A stretch of 64,000 nucleotides of DNA from Paenibacillus sp. (GCA_031254035.1 JAIRVF010000100.1:93165-157164); one strand, 5' to 3'; counted from the first letter of the stretch, positions 7,573 to 16,645 are shown. Program-made: numbers and translations. The notes: generated from the sequence alone by a model not told the origin.

Positions 7573-8922
7573 ATGGATAACTCCGGATCTAACGGCTCCG
7601 AAAAGCCAAACACTTGGACCAAACCGAAGAAGCGGTCTTCGCTTGCGGGGCTTAACCATTCCATGAAAGTACCGCAGAAAGGTTCGACTTTCAGGAAATT
7701 TCTCGCTTTTGTCGGCCCTGGCTATCTCGTTGCGGTCGGATATATGGATCCGGGAAACTGGGCGACGGATATTGCCGGTGGCGCGCAGTTTGGCTATTCC
7801 CTGCTGTCGATGATTCTGGTGTCCAATTTAATGGCGGTACTGCTTCAATCGCTGTCAAGCAAACTCGGCATCGTCACCGGACATGATTTAGCTCAAGCCT
7901 GCCGCAACCAATACAGTAAACCAGTCACCATCGGATTGTGGATCCTGTGCGAACTCGCCATCGCCGCTTGCGATCTGGCAGAAGTCATTGGTTCCGCCAT
8001 CGCCTTGCAGCTCTTATTTGGCATACCGCTCATATACGGCGTACTCATTACCGCACTAGACGTCCTGCTTATTCTGCTTTTGCAGCATAAAGGATTTCGG
8101 GCCATCGAAGTTCTGGTCATCGCGCTTGTCGCGACCATTGGCGCTTGTTTCGCTGTTGACCTGTGGCTGGCTAAACCGGATGCAGGGAGCGTTTTTGCGG
8201 GGTTTATCCCGACGGCTGACCTTGTCACTAACCACCAAAAGCTATACATAGCCATCGCGATCCTCGGAGCAACCGTCATGCCACATAATCTGTACCTTCA
8301 TTCTTCCATCGTGCAGACGCGCCAATATGAAAATTCCGAGAAAGGAAAACGCGAAGCTATCCGGTTTTCCGCATGGGATTCCACAATTGCGTTAACTTTA
8401 GCTTTGTTCATCAACGCGGCGATTCTGATCGTCTCAGCAGCAACATTTCATCAAGCAGGTATGACAGAAGTCGCCGACATCAGCGACGCGTATTATCTGT
8501 TGTCGCCGCTTGTAGGCACGACGCTCGCAAGCATTTTATTCGCTGTTGCGCTGCTGGCATCCGGCCAAAACTCAACGCTGACTGGTACTTTAGCAGGCCA
8601 AATCGTTATGGAAGGCTTCCTCGACATTAAACTTCCGCCCTGGCTTCGCAGGCTTGTTACACGACTGATCGCGATTATTCCCGCCATCATCGTCACCATG
8701 ATTGCCGGGGAAAAAGGCACGGAAGAGCTTTTAATTCTAAGCCAGGTCATTTTGTCGCTACAACTTCCCTTTGCCGTGATTCCTCTGGTCCAGTTCACCG
8801 GAAACAAAAAAATCATGGGCATATTCGTTAACCCGTCATGGATAAAAATATTGGCCTGGGGCGTTACCGCTATTATCGTGGTTCTCAATCTGTTTCTCAT
8901 TTATCAAACTTTTGCGGGGTGA
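7573..8922 (+). CDS. mntH: NRAMP divalent metal transporter MntH
   Basis: This protein of about 449 residues imports Mn2+ (and related divalent ions) with protons across the cytoplasmic membrane. The diagnostic NRAMP motif DPGNWATD lies in helix 1 near residue 57, and the helix 6 motif [10 protein letters not shown] is present, both supplying metal ligands. Eleven hydrophobic segments are consistent with the family. The ATG at 7573 is chosen over GTG at 7564 because GAGGTG (7561-7566) is then the ribosome site with a 6-base gap. The first 40 residues are a charged hydrophilic leader (TKPKKRSS), longer than in many homologues. It stands alone between the transporter remnant and the convergent kdp operon. 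Confidence 0.95.
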   Translation: MDNSGSNGSEKPNTWTKPKKRSSLAGLNHSMKVPQKGSTFRKFLAFVGPGYLVAVGYMDPGNWATDIAGGAQFGYSLLSMILVSNLMAVLLQSLSSKLGIVTGHDLAQACRNQYSKPVTIGLWILCELAIAACDLAEVIGSAIALQLLFGIPLIYGVLITALDVLLILLLQHKGFRAIEVLVIALVATIGACFAVDLWLAKPDAGSVFAGFIPTADLVTNHQKLYIAIAILGATVMPHNLYLHSSIVQTRQYENSEKGKREAIRFSAWDSTIALTLALFINAAILIVSAATFHQAGMTEVADISDAYYLLSPLVGTTLASILFAVALLASGQNSTLTGTLAGQIVMEGFLDIKLPPWLRRLVTRLIAIIPAIIVTMIAGEKGTEELLILSQVILSLQLPFAVIPLVQFTGNKKIMGIFVNPSWIKILAWGVTAIIVVLNLFLIYQTFAG

Positions 8923-9090
8923 TTTAGGCTCAATACTGAATTTAGTTGATATTATCCGAGGTGTCCGCCACGGTTACAGATCGTTCTTCAGATCACTGCC
9001 GCTTCCTAAGCATCGATTCCGTCTCCTCCGCTACTTTCGCTTTTTTGTGAAGCACTAATCATGATATTGAATTCTTAGTTTCAGCCCCAT

Positions 9091-9118
9091 ATAAAAAAGC
9101 CGCAATGAGCTGCTTTAA
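9091..9118 (-). terminator. Probable terminator of kdp operon
   Basis: On the minus strand AGCAGC-TCATT-GCGGCT (one mismatch) is followed by six T, 41 bases beyond the kdpC stop. Confidence 0.55.
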
Positions 9119-9158
9119 TCGCCCATGTGGCCTTTTGTGTGCCTTAAAAAATCTCTGC

Positions 9159-9767
9159 CTATTCTCCAGCAAGCTCCTTCAGCGCCAGATTCAACTTAAG
9201 CACGTTCACTCTCTTCTCTCCGAAAACGCCTAGATCGCGGCCCTCGATGCTCTTTTTCACCAACTGTTGAAGCTGCTCCCCCGGAATATGGCGTAAAGCG
9301 CTGATTCGCGGAATTTGCGCCTCGGCAGAGGCGGGTGTAATATCCGGGTCGAGACCGGAACCAGAATTCGTAATCAGGTCAATTGGCAGCTCGCTGATAG
9401 GTACCTTCGGGTTCTCCTTCTCCCACTGCGCGATGGACTCCTTGACCCGTTTTAGCAGCTCAGGATTGGATGGCGAGTAGTTATTGGAGCCCGAAGCGGC
9501 CCCATTGTTATCAATACTGGAAATCCGCCCTTGAAAATACGATGGATCCGTAAAAGTCTGCCCGATGAGTTCTGAACCCACGGTGCGACCAGAGCCATCC
9601 TTAACCATACTGCCATTCGCCTGATCCGGGAAAATCAGCTGGGCCAGCCCCGTACTGGCCAGCGGATAAGCGATGCCGCAAATCACGATAAACAATAAAC
9701 TGGTCCGCAATGCGATAAGCCAGATCGAACCATGCCGCATTTCTTCAAATTTAGCTGTCATTTTCAT
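9159..9767 (-). CDS. kdpC: Potassium-transporting ATPase subunit KdpC
   Basis: This 202-residue protein is the small chaperone-like subunit of the KdpFABC high-affinity K+ pump. One N-terminal membrane helix (LIALRTSLLFIVICGIAYPL) anchors an outside domain. Family motifs include NGAASGSNNYSPSNPELLKRV and the near C-terminal GLDPDITPASAEAQIPRI. The start ATG at 9767 follows AAAGGATG. It is the last gene of the operon, 79 bases after kdpB, and a terminator follows. Confidence 0.95.
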   Translation of the reverse strand: MKMTAKFEEMRHGSIWLIALRTSLLFIVICGIAYPLASTGLAQLIFPDQANGSMVKDGSGRTVGSELIGQTFTDPSYFQGRISSIDNNGAASGSNNYSPSNPELLKRVKESIAQWEKENPKVPISELPIDLITNSGSGLDPDITPASAEAQIPRISALRHIPGEQLQQLVKKSIEGRDLGVFGEKRVNVLKLNLALKELAGE

Positions 9768-9846
9768 CGTATATCATCCTTTTTCATAAGCTTGGCGGGT
9801 TTAATACATGTTCCCCCGCTTTCTCTCTATCCTTAAAATCCAATCA

Positions 9847-11877
9847 CTAAATCCATAAGTGCACGATCAAATCGATCAGCTTAATGCCGGCAAACGGGGC
9901 GATCACCCCGCCGATCCCAAAAATCATCAAGTTGCGGCTCAGCAGCCTAGCAGAGCTCATCGGTCTGTATTTGACGCCCTTCATTGCCAGCGGAATCAAG
10001 AGTGGAATGATAACCGCATTAAAAATGAGTGCGCTCAAAATAGCCGACAGCGGTGATCCCAGCCCCATAATGTTTAAAACCTTCATCTCCGGAATGGCCA
10101 CCATGAACATCGCCGGAATAATCGCAAAATATTTGGCGACGTCGTTCGCGATGCTAAACGTCGTGAGCGCGCCCCGTGTCATCAACAACTGTTTGCCTAT
10201 AGCCACCACTTCGATAATCTTGGACGGATCGGAATCCAGATCAACCATGTTCGCCGCTTCCTTGGCCGCAACAGTGCCGCTGTTCATGGCGATTCCCACA
10301 TCTGCCTGTGCCAGAGCCGGAGCGTCGTTTGTACCGTCGCCCGTCATCGCCACCAGCTTGCCTTCTGCCTGCTCACGGCGGATGACGGCGATTTTATCCT
10401 CCGGCTTGCTTTCGGCAATGAACTCATCAACGCCGGCTTCCCGGGCGATCGTTGCCGCCGTCAGCGGATTATCGCCAGTACACATGATCGTTTTGATGCC
10501 CATCTGCCGCAGCTGCTCAAAACGTTCCTTCATCCCCGGCTTAACGGTATCCTTCAGATGAATTAGGCCATAGATACGGCTGTCGACCGCCACCGCAAGT
10601 GGCGTCCCTCCTTCCATTGCGATCGTATCGGAATTCACGGCAAGATCAGGCGGAATACTTCCGCCTTGGGAAAGCACCCATTTCCGGACCGCATCGACGG
10701 CCCCTTTACGGACATGACGTCCATCTTGCAAATTAATGCCACTCATTCGGGTCTCCGCTTGAAACTCAATGAACTCGCCACCTGCCGCGATTGTTTCATC
10801 GTAGCCAAGCGCCCCCTTTTTCATGAGTTCCAGCACAGACCGTCCTTCCGGCGTTTCGTCTTTAAGTGAACTTACTGCCGCCCAGTAGGCCGTCTCCTGC
10901 ATGGAAGCATCGCCTACAGGGATGAATTGGCTGGCCATACGGTTGCCGTAAGTGATCGTTCCCGTTTTATCCAAAATCATCGTATTGATATCGCCTGAAG
11001 CTTCTACAGCTTTACCGGACATCGCCAGCACATTAAACTGGGTGACGCGGTCCATCCCGGCAATCCCGATCGCTGACAGCAGGCCGCCGATCGTCGTCGG
11101 AATTAAGCACACCAGCAAGGAGATCAATACCGGGATATCAAGCGGTACTCCCAAATATTTGGCGATAGGCGCGAGTGTCACGACCACGATCAAAAAGATC
11201 AGCGTCAAGGTGGTCAGCAGCGTATTGAGCGCAATTTCATTCGGCGTTTTCTGGCGCGATGCGCCTTCGACGAGCGAAATCATCCGGTCAATAAACGATT
11301 CCCCGGGATCGCTGGTGATAACTACCTTGATCCGGTCGCTGACGACGCGCGTTCCCCCTGTAACGGAGCTGAAGTCGCCGCCGGCTTCCTTGATGACCGG
11401 AGCCGATTCCCCGGTAATCGCCGATTCATCGACCGATGCGAGCCCTTCAATGACTTCGCCGTCTCCAGGAATCATTTCGCCCTGTGAAACGATAACGATA
11501 TCACCCTTACGCAGCTCTGTGGAATTCACCACTTTAACATCCGAGCCTATGCATTTATTGGCGGTGGTTTCCTGCTTACTTTTTTTCAGGGAGTCCGCCT
11601 GTGCTTTACCCCGGCCCTCAGCCAGCGCTTCAGCGTAGTTGGCGAACAACACTGTGAACAGCAAAATCAGAAACACCGTCAGATTAAAGCCTATGCGTCC
11701 GCTGGTATTGAAATAGGCGGGGAACAGTACCATCAGCAGCACGACAAATGTGCCAGTTTCCACCACGAACATGACCGGATTTCTCATCATAATGACCGGG
11801 TTCAGTTTCATCATGCTATCTTTCATCGCATGCTTGATAATACTGCCTGTAAGCATGCTTTTGCGTTTTTCGTTCAT
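9847..11877 (-). CDS. kdpB: Potassium-transporting P-type ATPase subunit KdpB
   Basis: This protein of about 676 residues is the ATP-hydrolysing subunit of KdpFABC. The phosphorylated aspartate is Asp303 in [11 protein letters not shown]. The actuator loop [10 protein letters not shown] contains the serine (about 158) that corresponds to E. coli Ser162, whose phosphorylation inhibits the pump. The hinge motif [18 protein letters not shown] is present, and [14 protein letters not shown] is helix 4. The ATG at 11877 is preferred because GAGGTGG lies 8 bases upstream; the GTG at 11889 is within that ribosome site. No kdpD or kdpE sensor genes accompany the operon in this window, in keeping with riboswitch control. 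Confidence 0.96.
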   Translation of the reverse strand: MNEKRKSMLTGSIIKHAMKDSMMKLNPVIMMRNPVMFVVETGTFVVLLMVLFPAYFNTSGRIGFNLTVFLILLFTVLFANYAEALAEGRGKAQADSLKKSKQETTANKCIGSDVKVVNSTELRKGDIVIVSQGEMIPGDGEVIEGLASVDESAITGESAPVIKEAGGDFSSVTGGTRVVSDRIKVVITSDPGESFIDRMISLVEGASRQKTPNEIALNTLLTTLTLIFLIVVVTLAPIAKYLGVPLDIPVLISLLVCLIPTTIGGLLSAIGIAGMDRVTQFNVLAMSGKAVEASGDINTMILDKTGTITYGNRMASQFIPVGDASMQETAYWAAVSSLKDETPEGRSVLELMKKGALGYDETIAAGGEFIEFQAETRMSGINLQDGRHVRKGAVDAVRKWVLSQGGSIPPDLAVNSDTIAMEGGTPLAVAVDSRIYGLIHLKDTVKPGMKERFEQLRQMGIKTIMCTGDNPLTAATIAREAGVDEFIAESKPEDKIAVIRREQAEGKLVAMTGDGTNDAPALAQADVGIAMNSGTVAAKEAANMVDLDSDPSKIIEVVAIGKQLLMTRGALTTFSIANDVAKYFAIIPAMFMVAIPEMKVLNIMGLGSPLSAILSALIFNAVIIPLLIPLAMKGVKYRPMSSARLLSRNLMIFGIGGVIAPFAGIKLIDLIVHLWI

Positions 11878-12015
11878 GACTTTTTCCACCTCGTTTATTT
11901 ACAGGAATTGAAGCCATTCCATATTTCAAAATTTTATCGGACCTCTAAACGTCTACCTCTCAGTCCGCCTTTAGCAGAAGCTTTTATTGTAAGATCAAAA
12001 ATCCCTTGCTTCGGG

Positions 12016-13701
12016 TTACCCTGCCGATATCTGGAGATATTCAGCAACCGGTCCAAGTACGAGCACAGGTAGGAATGTTAATGCGCCGATCAGGAGCACG
12101 GTTCCGACCAAAATACCCGCAAACAACTTCGTGTCGGTATGGAACGTGCCGATCGTTTCGGGAACCGTTCTTTTCCGTGACAGCGAACCAGCTACCGCCA
12201 AAAGCGCGATAATCGAGACATACCGTCCCAGGAGCATAACAAGCCCTGTACTAACGTTCCAGAACATCGTGCTATCGCCCAAACCTTCAAAACCAGAGCC
12301 GTTGTTCGCTGCCGAAGAAGTAAACTCATACAAAGATTGGCTCAGCCCATGGTATCCCGGATTAGATAAAGCGTCTGTTCCCAAATGCGTCATAAACGAA
12401 ATGGCCGTCGGTGCCAAAATGATCAGCGGATGCATGAGAATCGCAATGGCGATCAGCTTCATTTCCCGGCTTTCGATTTTGCGGCCCAGAAATTCCGGCG
12501 TTCGTCCAACCATCAGCCCGCAGATGAACACACCCAGGATGGCGTACATCAACATATTGACCAGGCCTACACCTTTTCCTCCAAAAACGACATTCAGCAT
12601 CATTTCCGCCAAAGGAGCCAGCCCTCCGAGCGGTGTGAGCGTATCATGCATGTTGTTGACCGATCCGGTGGTCGCCGCTGTAGTAACGGTGGTAAAAAGT
12701 GCTGACTGCACCACGCCGAAGCGGACCTCTTTCCCTTCCATACTGCCTTGCGAACTATTAATACCCAGTTGATTGATAAGAGGATTGCCGCTTTTTTCAG
12801 AAAAATATGTCAGGCACAGGAACGTGACGAACAGCACCATCATGGCCGAGAATATAATCCATCCTTGCTTGCGGTTTTTGGCAAACCGTCCGAACGTATA
12901 CGGCAGCGCAGCGGAAATCGTCCACATACTCAAAATTTCAATCACGTTCGTCAGAGGTCTTGGATTCTCAAACGGATGCGCGGAGTTCACCCCGAAGAAA
13001 CCGCCCCCGTTCGTACCCAAATGCTTGATTGACTCCAAAGACGCGACTGGCCCCATAGCAATATGCTGTACAGCTCCGCCAAACGTGTTGACCGTTACGC
13101 TAGGCTCCAATGTTTGCGGCACCTGCAGCCCAACCAGTACTAAGGTTACGATGAAAGCAATCGGCAGATATATACGGGTATGGGCTTTAACGAAGTCCTC
13201 GAAAAAGTTCCCCAGTCCGCCCCCTCTACGGGTCATCCCGCGGATAAAAGCAATGGCAACTGCCAAGCCCGAAGCCGCCGACGTAAACATCATCATCGTG
13301 ATAACGATCATCTGGCCGAAATAAGACATGCCGCTTTCCCCGCTGTAATGCTGTAGATTCGTATTGGTCATAAAACTGATGACGGTGTTGAAGGATAGAC
13401 TGGCATCCATATTCCCCGTGTGATTGGGATTAACCGGCAGTCCGCCCATTAAGCGCAGAACCAGATAACTAATGGCCACCAATAGGATGTTTGTTGCCAA
13501 CATGCTGAGGGCGTATTTTTTCCAGCTCATGCTTGAGCGGTTTTTCAGCCCGATGATTTTAAATAAAATCTTTTCTACAGGACCAAAAATCTTGTCCGTG
13601 CGGTTGGCTTCATTGGAAAACACATGATATATATAGCTTCCTACCGGCTTGACCAGTAGGAGCAGCACCGCGATGACAATGCAAATCTGCAAAATATCCA
13701 C
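12016..13701 (-). CDS. kdpA: Potassium-transporting ATPase subunit KdpA
   Basis: This protein of about 561 residues forms the K+-selective channel-like subunit of the KdpFABC pump. Ten or so hydrophobic helices are seen. Pore-loop motifs include TNTNLQHYSGESGMSYFGQ, GTNGGGFFGVNSAHPFENP, TVTTAATTGSVNNMHD and SSAANNGSGFEGLG, the four SKT-like filter regions. The true start is GTG at 13701 (VDILQICIVIAVLL), because AGAGGAGG stands just upstream and homologues begin there. The in-frame extension to 13860 falls in a palindromic repeat and is not coding. Confidence 0.95.
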   Translation of the reverse strand: MDILQICIVIAVLLLLVKPVGSYIYHVFSNEANRTDKIFGPVEKILFKIIGLKNRSSMSWKKYALSMLATNILLVAISYLVLRLMGGLPVNPNHTGNMDASLSFNTVISFMTNTNLQHYSGESGMSYFGQMIVITMMMFTSAASGLAVAIAFIRGMTRRGGGLGNFFEDFVKAHTRIYLPIAFIVTLVLVGLQVPQTLEPSVTVNTFGGAVQHIAMGPVASLESIKHLGTNGGGFFGVNSAHPFENPRPLTNVIEILSMWTISAALPYTFGRFAKNRKQGWIIFSAMMVLFVTFLCLTYFSEKSGNPLINQLGINSSQGSMEGKEVRFGVVQSALFTTVTTAATTGSVNNMHDTLTPLGGLAPLAEMMLNVVFGGKGVGLVNMLMYAILGVFICGLMVGRTPEFLGRKIESREMKLIAIAILMHPLIILAPTAISFMTHLGTDALSNPGYHGLSQSLYEFTSSAANNGSGFEGLGDSTMFWNVSTGLVMLLGRYVSIIALLAVAGSLSRKRTVPETIGTFHTDTKLFAGILVGTVLLIGALTFLPVLVLGPVAEYLQISAG

Positions 13702-13723
13702 TTCGCTTCCTCCTCTATAAATA

Positions 13724-13908
13724 ACCCCACAAAGTGTATCGGAAAGAAGTCCGGCGCCTCTCAAAGAGGGGCGCTTTTGCGGAGCAAAAGTACTGGGTGA
13801 CGTGGACCTTCGAAGTTTATTCCGGTAACTTTGTGGGGACCCCTGAAATATAACCCCCACAATGTGACGCGTGACCTTCGAAGTTTATTCCGGTAACTTT
13901 GTGGGGAC
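13724..13908. repeat. Palindromic intergenic repeat, partly duplicated
   Basis: CCCCACAAAGT (near 13725) and ACTTTGTGGGG (13829-13839) form outer arms of a unit of about 118 bases with inner hairpins (GCTTTTGCGGAGCAAAAGT and the CCTCTCAAAGAGGGG region). A perfect 36-bp direct repeat follows: 13805-13840 equals 13873-13908, period 68. The block lies inside the kdp operon between kdpF and kdpA and has no credible gene. Confidence 0.8.
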
Positions 13909-13935
13909 TCTAAACTAAATGCGGTTACTCCTGTA

Positions 13936-14013
13936 TTAAAACCGTTCCGGATGGATCAGGGCGTATACCAAATAGATAAATACGAGCATCGCCAAAACTG
14001 TCACTACAATCAT
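13936..14013 (-). CDS. kdpF: KdpF small subunit, 25 residues
   Basis: This tiny membrane protein stabilises the KdpABC complex. The translation MIVVTVLAMLVFIYLVYALI plus HPERF is a single helix with the HPE(K/R)F ending known for KdpF. Its start overlaps the stop of the upstream 35-residue gene in an ATGA arrangement (TGA at 14010-14012, ATG at 14011-14013). GAGGGGAAGG lies 3-12 bases upstream. It is separated from kdpA by the repeat block. Its size and position before kdpA make the call strong. Confidence 0.85.
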   Translation of the reverse strand: MIVVTVLAMLVFIYLVYALIHPERF

Positions 14014-14117
14014 CGCCCTTCCCCTCCCTCATCCACGATATGGCCGCACCACTTCAGGAACAGCAGAAAAACGCCGAAAACTCCCGCTAGTGTCAATATC
14101 ATCAGAAAGTCCATCAT
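14010..14117 (-). CDS. 35-residue membrane peptide of kdp operon
   Basis: A short ORF, MMDFLMILTLAGVFGVFLLF then a charged tail KWCGHIVDEGGEGR, encodes one membrane helix. A GAGAGGAG ribosome site lies about 11 bases upstream and the stop overlaps the kdpF start, so the two are coupled. I recall similar small proteins next to kdpF in Bacillota kdp operons, but their role is not established to my knowledge. It may be a second accessory peptide of the pump. Confidence 0.7.
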   Translation of the reverse strand: MMDFLMILTLAGVFGVFLLFLKWCGHIVDEGGEGR

Positions 14118-14151
14118 CGTCTGGTTTTCTCCTCTCATGGTCGAACATGCG

Positions 14152-14544
14152 CTACTTTAGCAAAAATCCGACTTCGCTGTTTCTAGTATGAATGATGTGA
14201 TTCGCCCCGAGCCCTCGATAAATCCCCGGAGAATTCCCCCCACGCGTAATTACGTAGATTGGTCGCGAAGTCCAGGGCCGACATATTTGCAAATACCGGC
14301 AAGTCAAATTGAGACTGTTCTCGAAGATGAAGATCCGGCCGACTCTCTGCTCCGGTACAACCCATTCATCCGTATTGTTCGTATGAATCCGGATGATTTG
14401 TGTAATGCCCAGCTTCTTGAGTGCCCGTTCTTCTTTCAGATTATTGGTCAGCACGGCGAAAGGCCGTTTGAGATAGATCAAAAGCTTAATAAATTTGCGC
14501 CCGGATTCATTCGGCGCCGTAACAATGATGAGATCCTCATCCAC
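14152..14544 (-). CDS. Rossmann-like protein, first gene of kdp operon
   Basis: This protein of about 130 residues starts with DLIIVTAPNESGRKFIKLL, a beta-strand/glycine-loop pattern, and has alternating strands (FAVLTNN, GRIFIFENS, PIYVITRGG, GANHIIHT). It resembles a reduced RCK/TrkA-N-like nucleotide-binding domain but lacks a clear GxGxxG. It could sense nucleotide or NAD state for the pump; this is inference. The GTG at 14544 is chosen because AGAAGGAGGAG lies upstream; the longer frame to 14649 is only the riboswitch terminator read as protein. It is the first gene after the riboswitches. Confidence 0.7.
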   Translation of the reverse strand: MDEDLIIVTAPNESGRKFIKLLIYLKRPFAVLTNNLKEERALKKLGITQIIRIHTNNTDEWVVPEQRVGRIFIFENSLNLTCRYLQICRPWTSRPIYVITRGGNSPGIYRGLGANHIIHTRNSEVGFLLK

Positions 14545-14584
14545 GGTGGTATGCTCCTCCTTCTGGCAGATCGCCCAGAACAAA

Positions 14585-14624
14585 TAAAATAGGCCGCAGG
14601 AAAGAGAACCTTTCCCGCGGCCTA
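14585..14624 (-). terminator. Expression-platform terminator of proximal riboswitch
   Basis: On the minus strand AGGCCGCGGGAAAG-GTTCT-CTTTCCTGCGGCCT is followed by ATTTTATTT. It lies between the proximal c-di-AMP aptamer and the first kdp-operon gene. Confidence 0.85.
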
Positions 14625-14695
14625 AAAATTCATGACGAAAGAAAGCCATGAAAATATGCTCACGACAAATGCTGCCTCTCCCTATACGCTTACGA

Positions 14696-14842
14696 GGTTA
14701 GCTGACGGATTAGGGCGTGAGAGTCGCCCATCCCCCATTGTCCTTTCGCAGGACAGAGGGATTCACCCCGGCGCCATGATGCATTTGGCATGATGGTGCG
14801 GTTGGGTCCCCCGCTTCCGGCCCAGGGCCGAAATTCAGCGTT
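14696..14842 (-). ncRNA. c-di-AMP riboswitch (ydaO type), proximal copy
   Basis: Read on the minus strand, this RNA has conserved ydaO/yuaA landmarks in order: CGCTGAATTTC, GGGGGACCCAACC, GGGGTGAATCC, GGGCGACTCTCACGCCC, and the 3' block CCGTCAGCTAACCTCGTAAG followed by CG. The class binds c-di-AMP and usually turns expression off through a terminator, which is present at 14585-14624. It fits control of potassium uptake. Confidence 0.93.
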
Positions 14843-14887
14843 AAAGACGTTCAAATGTTTAATTTTCGCTGCTTTTCAGAATTTCGG

Positions 14888-14926
14888 AAATAAAGGACCA
14901 CAGAGGTTCATTGATCCCCTATGGTC
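14888..14926 (-). terminator. Terminator between the two riboswitches
   Basis: On the minus strand GACCATAGGGG (14916-14926) pairs with CCTCTGTGGTC (14896-14906) with two G-T pairs and a 9-nt loop, then CTTTATTT. It is the likely expression platform of the distal aptamer. Confidence 0.75.
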
Positions 14927-14968
14927 GATGGACATCGATCACAAGTTTTATCATTCCTCTCTCAAACA

Positions 14969-15153
14969 ACGCTTACGAGGTTAGCTGACGGATTCGAGCG
15001 GTGAGAGTCGCTCTACCCGCGTCCGGATCCATGGCACCCGGTCACAGGATTCACCCCTGGCGGTATCACCGGTCTCCGACTCTCACACCGGATAACTGGG
15101 ATACGCGTTTGGTTCCCCCGATTTCCACACCTAATGTGCGGAAACTCAGCGAT
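14969..15153 (-). ncRNA. c-di-AMP riboswitch (ydaO type), distal copy
   Basis: The same landmarks recur on the minus strand: CGCTGAGTTTCC, GGGGGAACCAAACG, GGGGTGAATCC, GCGACTCTCACCGC, and the identical 3' block CCGTCAGCTAACCTCGTAAG then CG. This copy is longer by an insertion of about 40 bases with an extra GTGAGAGTCGG segment (15072-15085) in one arm. It is transcribed before the proximal copy. Confidence 0.92.
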
Positions 15154-15457
15154 TAAAAATGGAAATGTATAGAATATGTCTTGAATATGATTTGAATCAT
15201 ACACCTGCGTGCAAAACGTGTAAAGCTGACGTGAAATCATCTATCGCTTAAAAAGACGGCATTTAGAATTAAGTTATCGCTTACAAGAATTTTTATCTCC
15301 TCCAAAGTCGTCCATACTCTCTATTTCATCTGTTTTCGTAATTCAGGCCACTCCCCCTCTTTCTTCTTTCTGCAAATAGGTTGTATATAATATAAGAGAC
15401 AAAATTTGAACAGGATCGCAAACGATATGAACATACCGGAAGAGAGGAGACGGGAAC

Positions 15458-15934
15458 ATGTCTGTGTACGGTTATCATGCCCGCACGCTACAAGGCAAGG
15501 ATATTCCGTTGTCCGAGTATCAAGGGCAGGTTCTACTGATCGTCAACACGGCGAGCAAATGCGGGTTCACGCCGCAATACCTTGGACTTCAGGAATTATA
15601 TGAGAAATTACACGAACGCCAATTTGAAATTCTCGGATTTCCAAGCAATCAGTTCGCGCACCAGGAACCTGGGGACAATGAGGAAATTGCGGAGTTTTGC
15701 CAGATGAATTTCGGCGTAACCTTTCCCATGTTTGAAAAGACCGATGTCAAAGGAGTAAATGCGCACCCGTTATTTAAGCATCTCACGGAAAAAGCACCTG
15801 GCGTACTCGGTTCCAAGGCCATCAAGTGGAACTTCACTAAGTTTCTGGTCGACAAGGAGGGACATGTGGTGAAACGCTACGCGCCCCAAACGACACCGGA
15901 TAAAATCGAAGAGGATATAATCAAGCTGCTTTAG
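15458..15934 (+). CDS. Glutathione peroxidase family protein
   Basis: This 158-residue thioredoxin-fold peroxidase reduces peroxides; bacterial members usually take electrons from thioredoxin. The peroxidatic cysteine is Cys37 in NTASKCGFTPQY. The family motif LGFPSNQFAHQEPGDNEEI follows, and IKWNFTKFLVDKEG carries the catalytic Trp-Asn. It is a Cys form, with no TGA selenocysteine. GAGAGGAGACGGGAAC gives the ribosome site. It is a single gene with its own terminator, shared with the convergent tRNA region. Confidence 0.93.
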   Translation: MSVYGYHARTLQGKDIPLSEYQGQVLLIVNTASKCGFTPQYLGLQELYEKLHERQFEILGFPSNQFAHQEPGDNEEIAEFCQMNFGVTFPMFEKTDVKGVNAHPLFKHLTEKAPGVLGSKAIKWNFTKFLVDKEGHVVKRYAPQTTPDKIEEDIIKLL

Positions 15935-15963
15935 AAGTGGAAAATTTCTTTCGAGGATGTTAA

Positions 15964-15987
15964 AAAGAGGCCGCTCGGCCTCTTTTC
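15964..15987 (+). terminator. Terminator after glutathione peroxidase gene
   Basis: AAAAGAGGCCG-CT-CGGCCTCTTTT is a near-perfect hairpin ending in T residues; it can act on both strands. Confidence 0.8.
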
Positions 15988-16011
15988 CATGTTTATTTTC
16001 AAATTTTGCGC

Positions 16012-16050
16012 CAAAAATAGAAAAGATCCCTGCCGGAGCAAGGATCTCTT
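16012..16050 (-). terminator. Terminator of tRNA-Leu gene (copy 1)
   Basis: On the minus strand AAGAGATCCTTG-CTCCGG-CAGGGATCTTTT followed by CTATTTTT, just past the tRNA 3' end. Confidence 0.75.
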
Positions 16051-16058
16051 CACAATAA

Positions 16059-16141
16059 TGCGGTAGAGAGGACTCGAACCTCCACGGGCGTACGCCCACT
16101 ACCCCCTCAAGATAGCGTGTCTGCCATTCCACCACTACCGC
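16059..16141 (-). tRNA. tRNA-Leu (GAG), copy 1
   Basis: An 83-nt cloverleaf on the minus strand: GCGGTAG acceptor paired to CTACCGC, anticodon stem CTATC/GGTAG with loop TTGAGGG giving anticodon GAG, a long variable arm (GGGCGTACGCCC) typical of Leu, and T-loop GGTTCGAGTCC. No CCA is encoded. It is nearly identical to the copy at 21250-21332. Confidence 0.96.
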
Positions 16142-16306
16142 ATATTATCAGGTTTTTTTAGCAACTCATTTATTATATACTACGCATCGCAGAATGTAAA
16201 GAGAAAATTAAAAAATCTGCTTAAATTACCGCAGAGCCCGTTAATCCATAAGGATTACAGGCCTGCCACTTTCCTGTTTCGCATCTTAAAAGATGCGTTA
16301 TTGATC

Positions 16307-16645
16307 TCATTGTTGTTTTCTGTAGCGAGTAAATTCGATGTACTCTTTGATAAACTCTTTTTCCTTCTCGGACAAAGAAACATGATCCTCAAGCTCGTCC
16401 CACACATATGTACCCGCGTTTTCTTTTAACTGGAATGCTTCTTGCTCCTTGCCCAAAATAAGCCAGTCCAGGCTTACATCAAAAAATGAAGAAATTTCAA
16501 CGAGCTTATTGGTGCTGGGTGTTGATTTTCCTCTTTTCCAGTCTCCTAGGTTCCCTGTGCTGATGCCGAGCTGTTCGCAGAATAATTTTTTGGTCATTCC
16601 CCGCATTTTTATTAACGATTCAATTCGATCGTAAATGGATTGCAT
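16307..16645 (-). CDS. XRE-family helix-turn-helix regulator
   Basis: This protein of about 112 residues has an N-terminal Cro/C1-type HTH: MTKKLFCEQLGISTGNLGDW then KRGKSTPSTNKLVEI, in which the recognition helix is SGTN-like. The C-terminal 45 residues are acidic and helical. The ATG at 16645 (MQSIYDRIESL) is chosen because GGAAGGCGG precedes it; the longer frame to 16681 has no ribosome site. A palindrome at 16702-16724 just upstream may be its own operator. Phage-type repressors look similar, but no phage genes are next to it. Confidence 0.85.
   Translation of the reverse strand: MQSIYDRIESLIKMRGMTKKLFCEQLGISTGNLGDWKRGKSTPSTNKLVEISSFFDVSLDWLILGKEQEAFQLKENAGTYVWDELEDHVSLSEKEKEFIKEYIEFTRYRKQQ

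Noticed and set aside
9884-11638. Long plus-strand ORFs (about 225 and 228 codons) opposite kdpB
   Set aside because: They are antisense shadows of a well-conserved P-type ATPase; no ribosome sites and low-complexity composition.
13702-13860. N-terminal extension of KdpA
   Set aside because: It falls in the palindromic repeat and lacks similarity to KdpA; GTG 13701 has the ribosome site.
14545-14649. N-terminal extension of the first kdp-operon gene
   Set aside because: These codons are the riboswitch terminator hairpin; the ribosome site fits GTG 14544.
15013-15240. 75-codon minus-strand ORF upstream of kdp
   Set aside because: It lies within the distal riboswitch, a structured RNA.
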